A stretch of 64,000 nt of DNA, taken from UBA2970 sp965221075 (GTDB lineage Bacteria; Verrucomicrobiota; Verrucomicrobiia; Limisphaerales; AAA164-E04). The notes beneath the pieces were generated by a model. The model was not told the DNA's origin. It searched no databases and worked only from the letters and a program-made list of their open reading frames with translations. The translations under genes and the position numbers were made by a program. Location: the NCBI GenBank assembly GCA_965221075.1, contig OZ244865.1, positions 310,001 through 374,000 of the forward strand. Direction: 5' to 3'. This document shows, in pieces, positions 27,148 to 35,496 of the stretch (position 1 is the stretch's first letter; each line of letters opens with the position of its first letter).

Positions 27148-27675
27148 GTGAGGCGCGATGCCGGACTCGAAGCGAAGATCGCCCAGAAGTACGCGGCGAT
27201 CGAAAGGTTTCTCGACGAGCGCAGCCGCCGTATCTGGGCAGCCACCGAATCGATCGCCATCGGGTACGGAGGAGACTCTCTGGTGTCGTCTGCTACCGGA
27301 CTGTCGCGTACGACCGTACGGTCGGGGCGACGGGAGCTTGAATCGGGCGACGTCGGGTACGGAGGGGTGCGCCGTCCGGGAGCCGGACGGCCGGACATCC
27401 AGAAAACGCAGCCGGGCATCAGGGAGGCGCTGGAGAAGCTGCTGGAACCGCCGATGAGCGGCGATTCCCCGTCGCCATCGGGAGGCACGCGCAAGAGCCG
27501 AGCGAGGCTCGCCGAGGAGCTGGCGCAGGCGGGATGGAAGGCGAGCGCGGCGACTGTGGGCCGTCTGCTTCGTGAGCTTGGCTACGGTCCCCGATCTGTG
27601 CGCAGGAGCCGTGAAGCGGTCCTGCAGCCGGACCGCAAGTCCCGGCCCGATCGCATCGGCGCAAGGGACGGCTAG
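27148..27675 (+). pseudogene. ISAzo13-type transposase remnant (5' part)
   Basis: A 175-residue frame starting at GTG 27148 aligns by eye with the N-terminal third of ISAzo13-family transposases: KYAAIERFLDERSRRIWAA, SLVSSATGLSRTTVRSGRRE, RRPGAGRP, KSRARLAEELAQAGWKASAA and LLRELGYGPRSVRRSREA. The family protein is usually about 400 residues and continues into a DDE nuclease domain after a QPDR-like motif. Here the frame runs into a stop right after LQPDRKSRPDR, and no catalytic domain is visible downstream. GC is lower than in neighbouring genes. I see no target repeats or inverted ends. It is most likely a dead insertion that left only this piece. Confidence 0.7.
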
Positions 27676-28369
27676 CTTTGGCAGCGCCTACAGCCGGCGA
27701 TCCCGGCCGGCACGAGGAAGTAGGAGGAGCTGGGCGAATGCGCCAGGGGCGGGCCGGGCGAGGCAGCCGGAGAGGAGCCCGGAATAATCGCTGGCAAGCC
27801 TTCTTCCGGAAGACTCGGGTCGCCAGGGGGCTACGTGCGGCATCCGCGGCATGGGGCGCAAGCAGGCGCAGGTGGTTCCGGTTGGGCAAGCGGCTTGCCC
27901 CGAAGCTTCCGGACTGGCCATCGCCACCGATGCGGCAGGGAGCTGCGGACGCCGCTCGAGGGCGTGGCAGCATGGTCTTCGCCAGCTGGCCGGCGAGGGG
28001 AGGCTGCGCATCCATGTCGGCCATTGCCCGCCAGGAGCAGGCGGGTGGAGCCAGATCCGGCGTCGGCTGTTCCGCTGCATCGCTCAGAACTGGAGGAAGC
28101 GGGCCGTTGCGGACCTTCAAGGCCATTGCCGGCCGGAAAGGAAGCGCTCGAACCGGCGCCGGTCTTCGGTCCGAGGCCAGGCTCGGCAAGAGAGATCGCA
28201 CAGCCGGGCAGAGGGCTCCGATTGCGGAGAGGCCGCGCTGTTTCCGCATGGAGGGGGATCCGCTGTGGCTGGAACCGCGTACTGCTTCCACGGCGCCTGG
28301 ATCTTGCCGGAGGACAAGCGGAACGCCCGGCTCGCTGAACGGCCGGGCCAGGGTCTGCAAGGATGACCG
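27676..28369. other. 694-base spacer after the transposase remnant
   Basis: Several frames are open on both strands, but none has a recognisable motif or consistent codon pattern. The stretch may be decayed remains of the insertion element or of genes next to it. I could not recognise the missing transposase nuclease domain in any frame. Confidence 0.45.
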
Positions 28370-29158
28370 ATGGGCCGGGATCTGCCACACTCTCCCGGCG
28401 TGACACCGGATCGGCTTCAGCAGCTGCTGCATTCGTTTCGCGAGGGGGAGGTTTCCGAGAGCCAGCTGCTGCAGCAGCTGGCGGAGAGCTCCTTCGAGGA
28501 TCTGGGCTTCGCCAAGGTGGATACCGGGCGCCAGGCCCGCCAGGGCGTGCCCGAGGTCGTCCTGGGGCAGGGGAAGACCGGAGAGCAGGTGGTGGCCATC
28601 GCGCTCAAGCTCCGGCAGAGGGACCAGCCGGTGCTGGTGACCAGGGCTAGCGAAGAGATGGCCCGGAGCTTCAAGGAGGCCTTTCCGTCCGGCAATCACC
28701 ATCCCCTTGCCCGCTGCCTCACTCTGGGCTCGCCGGAGGCTCCCCGATTCGAGGGCCGGGTGGTGGTGGCCACCGGGGGGACCGGGGACCTGGCGGTGGC
28801 CGAGGAAGCGGCAGTCTGCTGCGAGTTCATGGGAAGTCCGGTGGAGCGGCTCTACGACGTGGGGGTCGCGGGGCTCTCCCGGCTGCTCTCCCGTCTCGAC
28901 ATCCTGCGCCGGGCGCAGGTGGCCATCGTGGTGGCGGGCATGGAGGGCGCGCTGCCCAGCGTGGTCGCCGGCCTGATCCCGATCCCGGTGATCGCCGTGC
29001 CCACCAGCATCGGCTACGGCGCGAGCTTCGGGGGACTGGCGGCGCTCCTGGGGATGCTCACCAGCTGCGCCAGCGGAGTGACCGTGGCCAACATCGACAA
29101 CGGCTTCGGGGCGGCCTTCGCCGCCCGCCGGATCCAGGAGCAGATCCATACCCGATGA
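28370..29158 (+). CDS. larB: LarB, nickel-pincer cofactor biosynthesis carboxylase/hydrolase
   Basis: A 262-residue LarB. In the known pathway it carboxylates and hydrolyses nicotinic acid adenine dinucleotide, the first step toward the nickel-pincer nucleotide cofactor of lactate racemase-type enzymes. The C-terminal half is the PurE-like domain: VVVATGGTGDLAVAEEAA, YDVGVAGLSRLL, VVAGMEGALPSVVAGL, VIAVPTSIGYGASFGGLAAL and CASGVTVANIDNGFGA. The ATG at 28370 follows AAGGA at good spacing. GTG 28400 is an alternative giving 252 residues. larC overlaps the stop. No larA or larE is seen in the window. Confidence 0.93.
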   Translation: MGRDLPHSPGVTPDRLQQLLHSFREGEVSESQLLQQLAESSFEDLGFAKVDTGRQARQGVPEVVLGQGKTGEQVVAIALKLRQRDQPVLVTRASEEMARSFKEAFPSGNHHPLARCLTLGSPEAPRFEGRVVVATGGTGDLAVAEEAAVCCEFMGSPVERLYDVGVAGLSRLLSRLDILRRAQVAIVVAGMEGALPSVVAGLIPIPVIAVPTSIGYGASFGGLAALLGMLTSCASGVTVANIDNGFGAAFAARRIQEQIHTR

Positions 29159-30423
29159 AGACGCTCTACCTGGATGCCTTCAGCGGCATCAGCGGCGACA
29201 TGTTCCTGGGAGGCCTGCTGGACCTGGGGCTGGAGCTCTCCCGCCTGGAGTCCGAGCTGGAGAAGCTGGGATGGCAGGACGAGTACCAGCTGCAGGTGGA
29301 GCGGGGCCAGAGAAGCAATGTCTCGGGCGCCAGGCTCGATGTCCGGATCCGGCGCCGCCACGATAGCCACCACCACCACCACCACGGTCCCGGGCCGGGG
29401 CATGTCCACGGGCGGAACTTCTCCGAGATCCGGGAGAGGATCGAATCGAGCGCCCTCTCCCCCTGGGTCAGGAAGAACGCGGTCGAGACCTTCGCCCGCA
29501 TCGCCCGGGCCGAGGGCAGGGTCCACGGCCTGCCTCCCGAGGAGGTCCACTTCCACGAGGTGGGCGCCGTCGACTCCATCGTGGATATCGTGGGGGCGGC
29601 CATCGCCCTGGAGCTCCTGGGGCGTCCCGAGGTCCGCTCCTCGGAGGTGGTCGAGGGGCGGGGATGGGTGGAGTGCGCCCACGGAAGGTTTCCCCTGCCC
29701 GCCATGGCCACGCTGGCCATCCTGGGGGAGCGGGGCATCGAGCTGAGCCAGACCGACGAGAGCCACGAGCTGGTCACTCCCACCGGGGCGGCCCTTCTGG
29801 CGCAGTACGCCCGATCCTTCGGCCCCATGCAGGGCCTCGTGGCCGACCGGATCGGCTACGGGCTGGGCTCCCGGCAGCTGGAGAGCCGTCCCAACGTGCT
29901 GCGCATGGTCCTCTGCGGAAAGGCTTCCTCCCCGGACCTGGAGGAGGATCGGATCTGCGAGCTGCGATGCAACCTGGACGACGACACCCCGGAGAACCTG
30001 GGCCATGCGCTGGAGCGCGTCCTGCAGGAGGGAGCGCTGGACGCCTTCCACACCCCGGTGCAGATGAAGAAGAACCGCCCCGCGGCCCTCTTCACCGTGC
30101 TGTGCCGGCCCGAAGACGCGCGCCGGCTGGCCCGGCTGGCGCTGGAGGAGACCTCGGGCTTCGGGATCCGCGTCCTCGAGGCCTCCCGCCTGAAGCTGTC
30201 GCGGAAGCCGGCCTCGGTGGACACGCCCTGGGGCGCCGTAGCGGTGAAGCTGGGCTTCCTGGACGGGAGGCTCCTGCGCGCCGTACCCGAGCACGACTCC
30301 TGCCGCCGGGTGGCCGAGGAGAGCTCGGCGAGCCTGCGCGAGGTGCGCGAGGCGGCCCTGGCCCGATGCCGTACCAGGTATCCCCGCGGCCGCCCGATGG
30401 AGGACCTGCCGATCTCTGCTTGA
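29155..30423 (+). CDS. larC: LarC, nickel-insertion protein for the pincer cofactor
   Basis: A 422-residue LarC, the CTP-dependent cyclometallase that installs nickel in the cofactor precursor. Typical stretches are YLDAFSGISGDMFLGGLLDL at the start, VHFHEVGAVDSIVDIVGAA, HELVTPTGAALLAQYA, GYGLGSRQLESRPNVLR and the C-terminal ETSGFGIRVLEASRLKL. A natural histidine cluster at residues 72-77, followed by GHVHG, would suit nickel handling. In Lactobacillus plantarum the gene is split by a programmed frameshift; here it is one continuous frame. The ATG overlaps the larB stop (ATGA). Confidence 0.94.
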   Translation: MKTLYLDAFSGISGDMFLGGLLDLGLELSRLESELEKLGWQDEYQLQVERGQRSNVSGARLDVRIRRRHDSHHHHHHGPGPGHVHGRNFSEIRERIESSALSPWVRKNAVETFARIARAEGRVHGLPPEEVHFHEVGAVDSIVDIVGAAIALELLGRPEVRSSEVVEGRGWVECAHGRFPLPAMATLAILGERGIELSQTDESHELVTPTGAALLAQYARSFGPMQGLVADRIGYGLGSRQLESRPNVLRMVLCGKASSPDLEEDRICELRCNLDDDTPENLGHALERVLQEGALDAFHTPVQMKKNRPAALFTVLCRPEDARRLARLALEETSGFGIRVLEASRLKLSRKPASVDTPWGAVAVKLGFLDGRLLRAVPEHDSCRRVAEESSASLREVREAALARCRTRYPRGRPMEDLPISA

Positions 30424-30474
30424 TCCGGTCTTCCCCCCTGGGCCAGCATCCGGGGCTCTTCAACCGAGACTTCA

Positions 30475-31032
30475 ATGGCGACCGGAAACGACATTCGCAA
30501 GGGCATGGCCATCATGCACAACGGGGAGCTGTGCCTGGTGATGGACACCCAGCACCGCACTCCGGGCAACAAGCGGGCCTTCGTGCAGATGGCCCTCCGG
30601 AACCTGCGCACCGGCAACTCCTCGGATGCCCGCTTCAGCTCCACCGAGCGGATCGAGGTGGTTCCTCTGGTCAGCAAGAAGATGGAGTTCAGCTACGTGG
30701 ACGGGTCCGACTACGTCTTCTCCGATCCGGAGACCTACGAGACCGTCACCCTCGACAAGGGAATGGTCGGCGGCGCCAGGGACTACCTGGTGGAGAACGA
30801 GGTCTGCACCCTGACCTTCGTCGAGGAGAGGGCCATCTCCATCGACATGCCTCCCAGCGTCGTCCTCGCCGTGAGCGAGGCTCCCGAGGGCGTCCGCGGT
30901 GACTCGGCCAGCAACGTGCAGAAGACCATCACCCTGGAGACCGGCATAAGCATACAGGCCCCCCTCTTCATCAAGACCGGCGAGCGCATCCGGGTCGACA
31001 CCCGCACCGGCAAGTACATGGAGCGGGCCTAG
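30475..31032 (+). CDS. efp: Translation elongation factor P
   Basis: A 185-residue EF-P with the three beta-barrel domains (NDIRKGMAIMHNGELCLV; domain II FSYVDGSDYVFSDPETYE; domain III VSNV-type SNVQKTITLETGISIQAP and IRVDTRTGKYMERA). It relieves ribosome stalling at polyproline. The tip loop reads TPGNKRAF: the base after PG, where E. coli carries the modified Lys34, is Asn32, with Lys33 next to it. This PGN form differs from the lysine (EpmA or none) and arginine (EarP) types, so the modification is unclear. It lies 51 bases after larC, probably a separate unit. Confidence 0.95.
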   Translation: MATGNDIRKGMAIMHNGELCLVMDTQHRTPGNKRAFVQMALRNLRTGNSSDARFSSTERIEVVPLVSKKMEFSYVDGSDYVFSDPETYETVTLDKGMVGGARDYLVENEVCTLTFVEERAISIDMPPSVVLAVSEAPEGVRGDSASNVQKTITLETGISIQAPLFIKTGERIRVDTRTGKYMERA

Positions 31033-31291
31033 GACCGTCCGGTTCCCTGGCAGGGCGGGGTGGCGCCTGCCTGGATCCGTGCGCGTGCCATCCCGGCCGA
31101 TGGACGAAGCGTCGCGGAGGACAGGGCCGCCCGTTGAACGTGGCTCGACGGCCTCGAGCCGGCCGGAAGGCTTGTTTCCGCTGGCGTTTCCGGAGGGATC
31201 CGGGGGGAGGAATCCTGCTGATCGGCAGCTGCCCTTTGCACGGCTGGACGCCGCCTGTCCCCTTGCACGCGGCTTCGGGGGCATCGGCGGC

Positions 31292-32098
31292 TCAGGCGCC
31301 TGCCCAGCACCGCCGAACGTAGTCGGCCGAGGCGGGCAGGACCTCGCCGGGAGGGCCGGTGAGGGTCCGGCACTCGACCTCCAGCCAGCCGTCGTAGCCC
31401 TGCTCCTTGAGCGAGGCGAACAGGGAGCGGAAGTCGAAGCTGCCCTGGCCGGGCTCCTCCCGGCCGCTGTCCGCCAGGTGGACATGGCCGATGTGGGGAG
31501 CGGCGCCGGCGATCGACGAGCCCAGGCAGGCCTCCTCGATCCGGCAGTGGTAGGAGTCGAGGGTCAGCTTCAGCGAGGGATGGCCCGCCCGCCGGCACAG
31601 CCGGGCTCCATGGGCGAGAGTGCGCAGATAGCGGGTCTCGCCTCGGTTGACCGGCTCGAGCAGGAAGAGGACGCCCCTCTTCCCGGCCTCTGTTCCCAGG
31701 TCGCCCAGACGCTCCAGGAGCAGCGCGTCCAGCCGTTCCTCCAGCGAGGCGTGGTCCCCGGGATCGGCGATCCGCTCGGGGTTGTCCTCCAGGAGCAGGG
31801 GAGGGACGTTCAGCAGGCCGATTCCCCAGCGGGCGCAGAGGTCCATCAGGCCCAGCAGCGAGCGGCGGCACAGCTCCCGCGCCTCGGGCCGCGGGTGGAG
31901 CAGGGATCCCTCGAAGCCCAGGGAGAGGCTTGCCGGGGGCAGGGGGAGGGCGCCGAGGCAGGAATCGAGCTCCTCCCGGAAGCTGTCCAGGAGGCGTCCG
32001 GGAAGCCCCACGCCGTCGAATCCGAAGCGGCGGGCGTTCCCGAACCGCTGGAGGAGGGTCCTTCCGGGCAGGATCTCCAGCCGGCAGGCCAGTCTCAC
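31292..32098 (-). CDS. Sugar phosphate isomerase/epimerase-type TIM-barrel protein
   Basis: A 268-residue protein of the AP-endonuclease-2/xylose-isomerase-like barrel superfamily. Metal-binding barrel segments are visible: LLEPVNRGET, LTLDSYHCRIEE, HIGHVHLADSGREEPGQG and GYDGWLEVECR. These are the usual strand ends contributing E, D, H and E ligands in hydroxypyruvate isomerase, inosose dehydratase and 3-epimerase relatives. It starts at GTG (32096-32098) and ends next to the SMP-30 gene on the same strand (six-base gap), so the two are probably co-transcribed. The substrate is likely a sugar or inositol derivative; exact activity unknown. Confidence 0.82.
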   Translation of the reverse strand: MRLACRLEILPGRTLLQRFGNARRFGFDGVGLPGRLLDSFREELDSCLGALPLPPASLSLGFEGSLLHPRPEARELCRRSLLGLMDLCARWGIGLLNVPPLLLEDNPERIADPGDHASLEERLDALLLERLGDLGTEAGKRGVLFLLEPVNRGETRYLRTLAHGARLCRRAGHPSLKLTLDSYHCRIEEACLGSSIAGAAPHIGHVHLADSGREEPGQGSFDFRSLFASLKEQGYDGWLEVECRTLTGPPGEVLPASADYVRRCWAGA

Positions 32099-32104
32099 CG
32101 GGGC

Positions 32105-33190
32105 TCAGCAGATGTGGGCGCCCCGGGTCTCGACGTAGACGGCGTAGAGGGACTGGCTGGCGGTCATGAAGAGGCGGTTGCGCTTGCGCCCTCCGAAGCA
32201 GAGGTTGGAGCAGATCTCGGGCAGGCGGATCTGGCCGATCAGATCCCCGTCGGGCGCGAAGACGTGGACTCCGTCGAAGCCCTCCCCCCTCCACCCGGCG
32301 CTGGCCCACAGGTTGCCGTCCACATCGGTGCGGATGCCGTCCGAGCCGCCCGCGCCGACTCCCTCGATCTCCATGCGGCAGAACACCCGGCCCCGGGCCA
32401 GCCTGGCCTGGCCGTCCACCACGTCGTAGACGTGTATCGGCTTGGGGGCCGCGGCGCCGGTGTCGGCCACGTAGAGCTTCCCGTAGTCGGGGGAGAAGCA
32501 CAGGCCGTTGGGCTTGGCCAGATCGTCGGCGACCTTGTCCAGCCTCCCCGAGAGGGGATCGATGCGGTAGACGGCCTCCTTGATGTGGAGGGCGCCCCGG
32601 TTCCCCTCGTAGTCCATCATGCTGCCGTAGCCGGGGTCGGTGAACCAGATGCCGCCGTCGGGATGCACCACCGCGTCGTTGGGGGCGTTGAGCGGCTTGT
32701 CCTCCCATCGGGAGGCCAGCACCGTGACCGAGCCGTCGCGCTCGTAGCGCACCACCCTCCGGTTGCCGTGCTCGCAGGAGATCTGACGCCCCTGGAAGTC
32801 GAAGGTGTTGCCGTTGCTGTTGCCCGAAGGGTGGCGGAATACGCTCGTCCCGCCGTTCTCGTCGAGCCAGCGGCGCTGGACGTTGTTGGGGATGTCGCTC
32901 CAGACCAGGTACCTTCCCACCCCGTTCCAGGCCGGGCCCTCGGCCCAGAGGGAGCCGGTGTGCAGGCGCTGGATGGGGGTGTTGCCCAGCTTGTAGCGGT
33001 TGAAGCGCGGGTCGTGCGCCACGATGTCGGGGTCGGGATAGCGCACCGGATCGCGTCCGCTGAAATCCCGGGGAAGGCCCTGGGCGGCCGCCGAGACCGC
33101 CGCGCCGGCCGCGGCGCCCAGGGAGCCTGCCAGGAAGAGGCGGCGGTCCAGGGAGGGTGGGGAAGGGCGGGGATCGGTCGGGCTCTTCAT
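32105..33190 (-). CDS. Tat-exported SMP-30/gluconolactonase-family protein
   Basis: A 361-residue six-bladed beta-propeller hydrolase. The N-terminus has a twin-arginine signal (DRRLFLAGSLGAAAG). Propeller and metal-site stretches are LWAEGPAWNGVGRYLVWSDI (the early glutamate ligand), LNAPNDAVVHPDGGIWFTDP (asparagine and aspartate ligands), KPNGLCFSPDYGKLYVAD and GSDGIRTDVDGNLWAS (the last aspartate). Such proteins open sugar lactones in the periplasm, and many Verrucomicrobiota carry them in polysaccharide-degrading regions. It is divergent from the sulfatase at 33296 and upstream of the isomerase gene on its own strand. The ATG is at 33188-33190. Confidence 0.9.
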   Translation of the reverse strand: MKSPTDPRPSPPSLDRRLFLAGSLGAAAGAAVSAAAQGLPRDFSGRDPVRYPDPDIVAHDPRFNRYKLGNTPIQRLHTGSLWAEGPAWNGVGRYLVWSDIPNNVQRRWLDENGGTSVFRHPSGNSNGNTFDFQGRQISCEHGNRRVVRYERDGSVTVLASRWEDKPLNAPNDAVVHPDGGIWFTDPGYGSMMDYEGNRGALHIKEAVYRIDPLSGRLDKVADDLAKPNGLCFSPDYGKLYVADTGAAAPKPIHVYDVVDGQARLARGRVFCRMEIEGVGAGGSDGIRTDVDGNLWASAGWRGEGFDGVHVFAPDGDLIGQIRLPEICSNLCFGGRKRNRLFMTASQSLYAVYVETRGAHIC

Positions 33191-33295
33191 GCTTTGGGGG
33201 GGCTCGCGAGGGACTCTAGGCGCGGCCGGGGGGCCGGCAAGAAAAAGGGGCCGGCCGGCCTCGGGGTTTGATCTTCCCGGGGGATCCCTGCTGAG

Positions 33296-35026
33296 ATGGC
33301 TGGCGTCATGGCTCCCCCTGCTCTCCCCGGCCGGGCCCGGGGACTCCTGGCTCTGGCGGCGCTCTTCCTCTGGGGAGGCGCTCCGGGCCGGGCCGATCAG
33401 CCGCCCAGCATCGTCGTCGTCATGGCCGACGACATGGGGTGGTCGGACATCGGATGCTACGGGGGGGAGATCCGCACTCCCACCCTCGACGCCCTGGCGC
33501 GGGACGGGCTGCGCTTCACCCAGTTCTACAACACCGCCCGCTGCTGCCCCACCCGGGCCAGCCTCCTGACCGGCCTCTACCCCCACCAGGCGGGGGTGGG
33601 GCACATGATGTCGGACAAGGGCCACGACGCCTACCGGGGGGACCTGAGCCGCGACTCGGTCACCATCGCCGAAGCGCTCAAGGGGGCCGGATACCGCGCC
33701 TACCTGTCCGGCAAGTGGCACGTCACCAGGCATGTCCGCCCCGAGGGCCCCAAGCACAACTGGCCCCTGCAGCGCGGCTTCGACCGCTTCTTCGGCACCA
33801 TCCACGGAGCGGGCAGCTTCTACGATCCCAACTCGCTGACCCTGGACAACACCCAGATCGCCCCCTGGCAGGGCTTCTACTACACCGACGCGATAAACGA
33901 CTTCGCCTGCCGCTTCATCGAGGAGCACCACGCCAGCCACCCCGAGGCCCCCTTCTTCCTGTACGTGGCCCACACCGCCCCCCACTGGCCCATGCACGCC
34001 CTGCCCGAGGACATCTCCCGCTACAGCGGCCGCTACGCCGGGGGCTGGGACCAGCTGCGCGCCGAGCGCTACCAGCGGCTCGTGAAGATGGGCCTCGTCG
34101 ACGGGGAGTGGCCTCTCCCGCCCCGGGATCCCCGCTCCAGGGCGTGGGAGGACGCCGATCTCCGGCACTGGGAGCAGCGCTGCATGGAGGTCTACGCGGC
34201 CATGGTGGACCGCCTCGACCAGGGAGTGGGGCGCATCGTCGGCGCCCTCGAGCGGACCGGCCGCCTCGACGACACCCTGATCCTCTTCCTGGCCGACAAC
34301 GGCGCCTGCGCCGAGACCTACGGCAGGAGGGACAACCAGGGCAGCGCCATCCCCGATCCCGCCCTGCTGCGTCCCATGGCGCCCGGAGAGCTGCAGCGCA
34401 GCATGCAGCCCCGCTTCACCCGAGAAGGGCTGCCGGTGCGGACCGGCCGGGGGGTGATGCCCGGACCGGCCGACACCTACATCGCCTACGGGCTCTCCTG
34501 GGCCAACGCCTCCAACACCCCCTTCCGGGAGTACAAGCACTGGGTGCACGAGGGCGGGATCTCCAGCCCCCTGATCGCCCACTGGCCGGCGGGGATCCGC
34601 AAGGGGATCGCCGGCGGGCGGCGCGCCGCTGCCGAGGGGCCCCTGGTGGACGATCCGGCCCATCTGATCGACCTGATGGCCACCTGCGTGGACCTGGCCG
34701 GGGCGGAGTACCCCGAGGAGTTAGCCGGCCGCCGGATCCAGCCCATGGAGGGAACCAGCCTGGCGCCGGCGTTCCGCGGGGAGCCGCTGGAGCGCCAGGC
34801 CCCCCTGTTCTGGGAGCACGAGGGCAACCGCGCCGTCCGCGAGGGGGACTGGAAGCTGGTGGCGCGCCACAACCGGCCCTTCGAGCTCTACGACCTGGCC
34901 AGGGACCGTACCGAGATGAACGACCTGGCTGCCGGGATGCCGGAGAAGGCCCGGGAGCTGGAGGAGAAGTGGCATGCCTGGGCCGAGAGGACCGGGGTGC
35001 TTCCCTGGCCGGTGAGGAGTCCCTGA
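33296..35026 (+). CDS. Secreted arylsulfatase
   Basis: A 576-residue sulfatase with a signal peptide (GLLALAALFLWGGAPGRA). Core motifs: IVVVMADDMGWSDIGCYGG with the metal aspartates, CCPTR (formylglycine cysteine at residue 83 or, less likely, 84), GKWHV, PHWPMHA, and FLADNGAC with the second metal pair. It is full length for the arylsulfatase A-like family and keeps the WHxHxG-type C-terminal strand (WEHEGNRAVREGDWKLV, FELYDLARDRTE). Predicted to act in the periplasm or outside on sulfated glycans. A formylglycine-generating enzyme gene is not in the window. The downstream RbsD/FucU gene begins 15 bases later. Confidence 0.93.
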   Translation: MAGVMAPPALPGRARGLLALAALFLWGGAPGRADQPPSIVVVMADDMGWSDIGCYGGEIRTPTLDALARDGLRFTQFYNTARCCPTRASLLTGLYPHQAGVGHMMSDKGHDAYRGDLSRDSVTIAEALKGAGYRAYLSGKWHVTRHVRPEGPKHNWPLQRGFDRFFGTIHGAGSFYDPNSLTLDNTQIAPWQGFYYTDAINDFACRFIEEHHASHPEAPFFLYVAHTAPHWPMHALPEDISRYSGRYAGGWDQLRAERYQRLVKMGLVDGEWPLPPRDPRSRAWEDADLRHWEQRCMEVYAAMVDRLDQGVGRIVGALERTGRLDDTLILFLADNGACAETYGRRDNQGSAIPDPALLRPMAPGELQRSMQPRFTREGLPVRTGRGVMPGPADTYIAYGLSWANASNTPFREYKHWVHEGGISSPLIAHWPAGIRKGIAGGRRAAAEGPLVDDPAHLIDLMATCVDLAGAEYPEELAGRRIQPMEGTSLAPAFRGEPLERQAPLFWEHEGNRAVREGDWKLVARHNRPFELYDLARDRTEMNDLAAGMPEKARELEEKWHAWAERTGVLPWPVRSP

Positions 35027-35040
35027 TCCAGCGATATCCC

Positions 35041-35496
35041 ATGCTCAAGCACCAGCTGGTCCATCCACGCATCAACGCCGTGCTCGGCGCGGCGGGCCAC
35101 CACGCCACGGTCCTGATCGCCGACGGCAACTACCCCGCCTCGACCCAGAAGGGGCCCAACGCCGAGGTGGTTCCGCTCAACCTCTCCCCCGGGGTGGTGG
35201 GATGCGCCGCCGTGCTCGAGGCCCTCCTGTCGGCGGTGGTGGTCGACGCGGTCAACGTGATGGGGATCGATCCCGACGACCCCTACGCCCGTCAGGGGGA
35301 TCCGCCCATCTGGGACGCCTACCGCAGGATCCTCGGGGAGCGGGGCGTCGGCCACGACCTGGTCCCCATCAAGAAATGGGACTTCTACCAGGCGGTGGCC
35401 TCCCAGCACCATGTGCTCACCATCCAGACCGCGGAGCAGGAGCTGTGGGCCAACGTCCTGCTCTCCATCGGATGCCGCCAGGCCGGCAGGGAGTGA
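35041..35496 (+). CDS. RbsD/FucU-family sugar mutarotase
   Basis: A 151-residue protein of the RbsD/FucU fold, which interconverts ring forms of ribose or fucose. Family features are HPRINAVLGAAGHHATVLIADGNYP at the N-terminus, with the conserved GHxxxIxxxDxxYP motif, and EVVPLNLSPGV, QTAEQELWANVLLSIG. It is closer to FucU in length (about 140-150 residues). It sits between the sulfatase and ogt, so it may process the fucose released from a sulfated glycan such as fucoidan; that link is inference. The stop overlaps the ogt start (GTGA). Confidence 0.88.
   Translation: MLKHQLVHPRINAVLGAAGHHATVLIADGNYPASTQKGPNAEVVPLNLSPGVVGCAAVLEALLSAVVVDAVNVMGIDPDDPYARQGDPPIWDAYRRILGERGVGHDLVPIKKWDFYQAVASQHHVLTIQTAEQELWANVLLSIGCRQAGRE

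Noticed and set aside
27135..27160. TTCGACGGG as the 5' end of a tmRNA
   Set aside because: No matching tRNA-like 3' end with CCA follows; the stretch is the start of the transposase remnant.
29368..29385. Six histidines in LarC as a cloning-tag artefact
   Set aside because: The run is inside the protein and followed by further histidines; nickel-handling proteins often have natural histidine clusters.
30475..31032. EF-P modified by the deoxyhypusine-synthase-like protein at 24810
   Set aside because: The genes are unlinked, hypusine belongs to eIF5A, and the EF-P tip lacks lysine at the aligned position.
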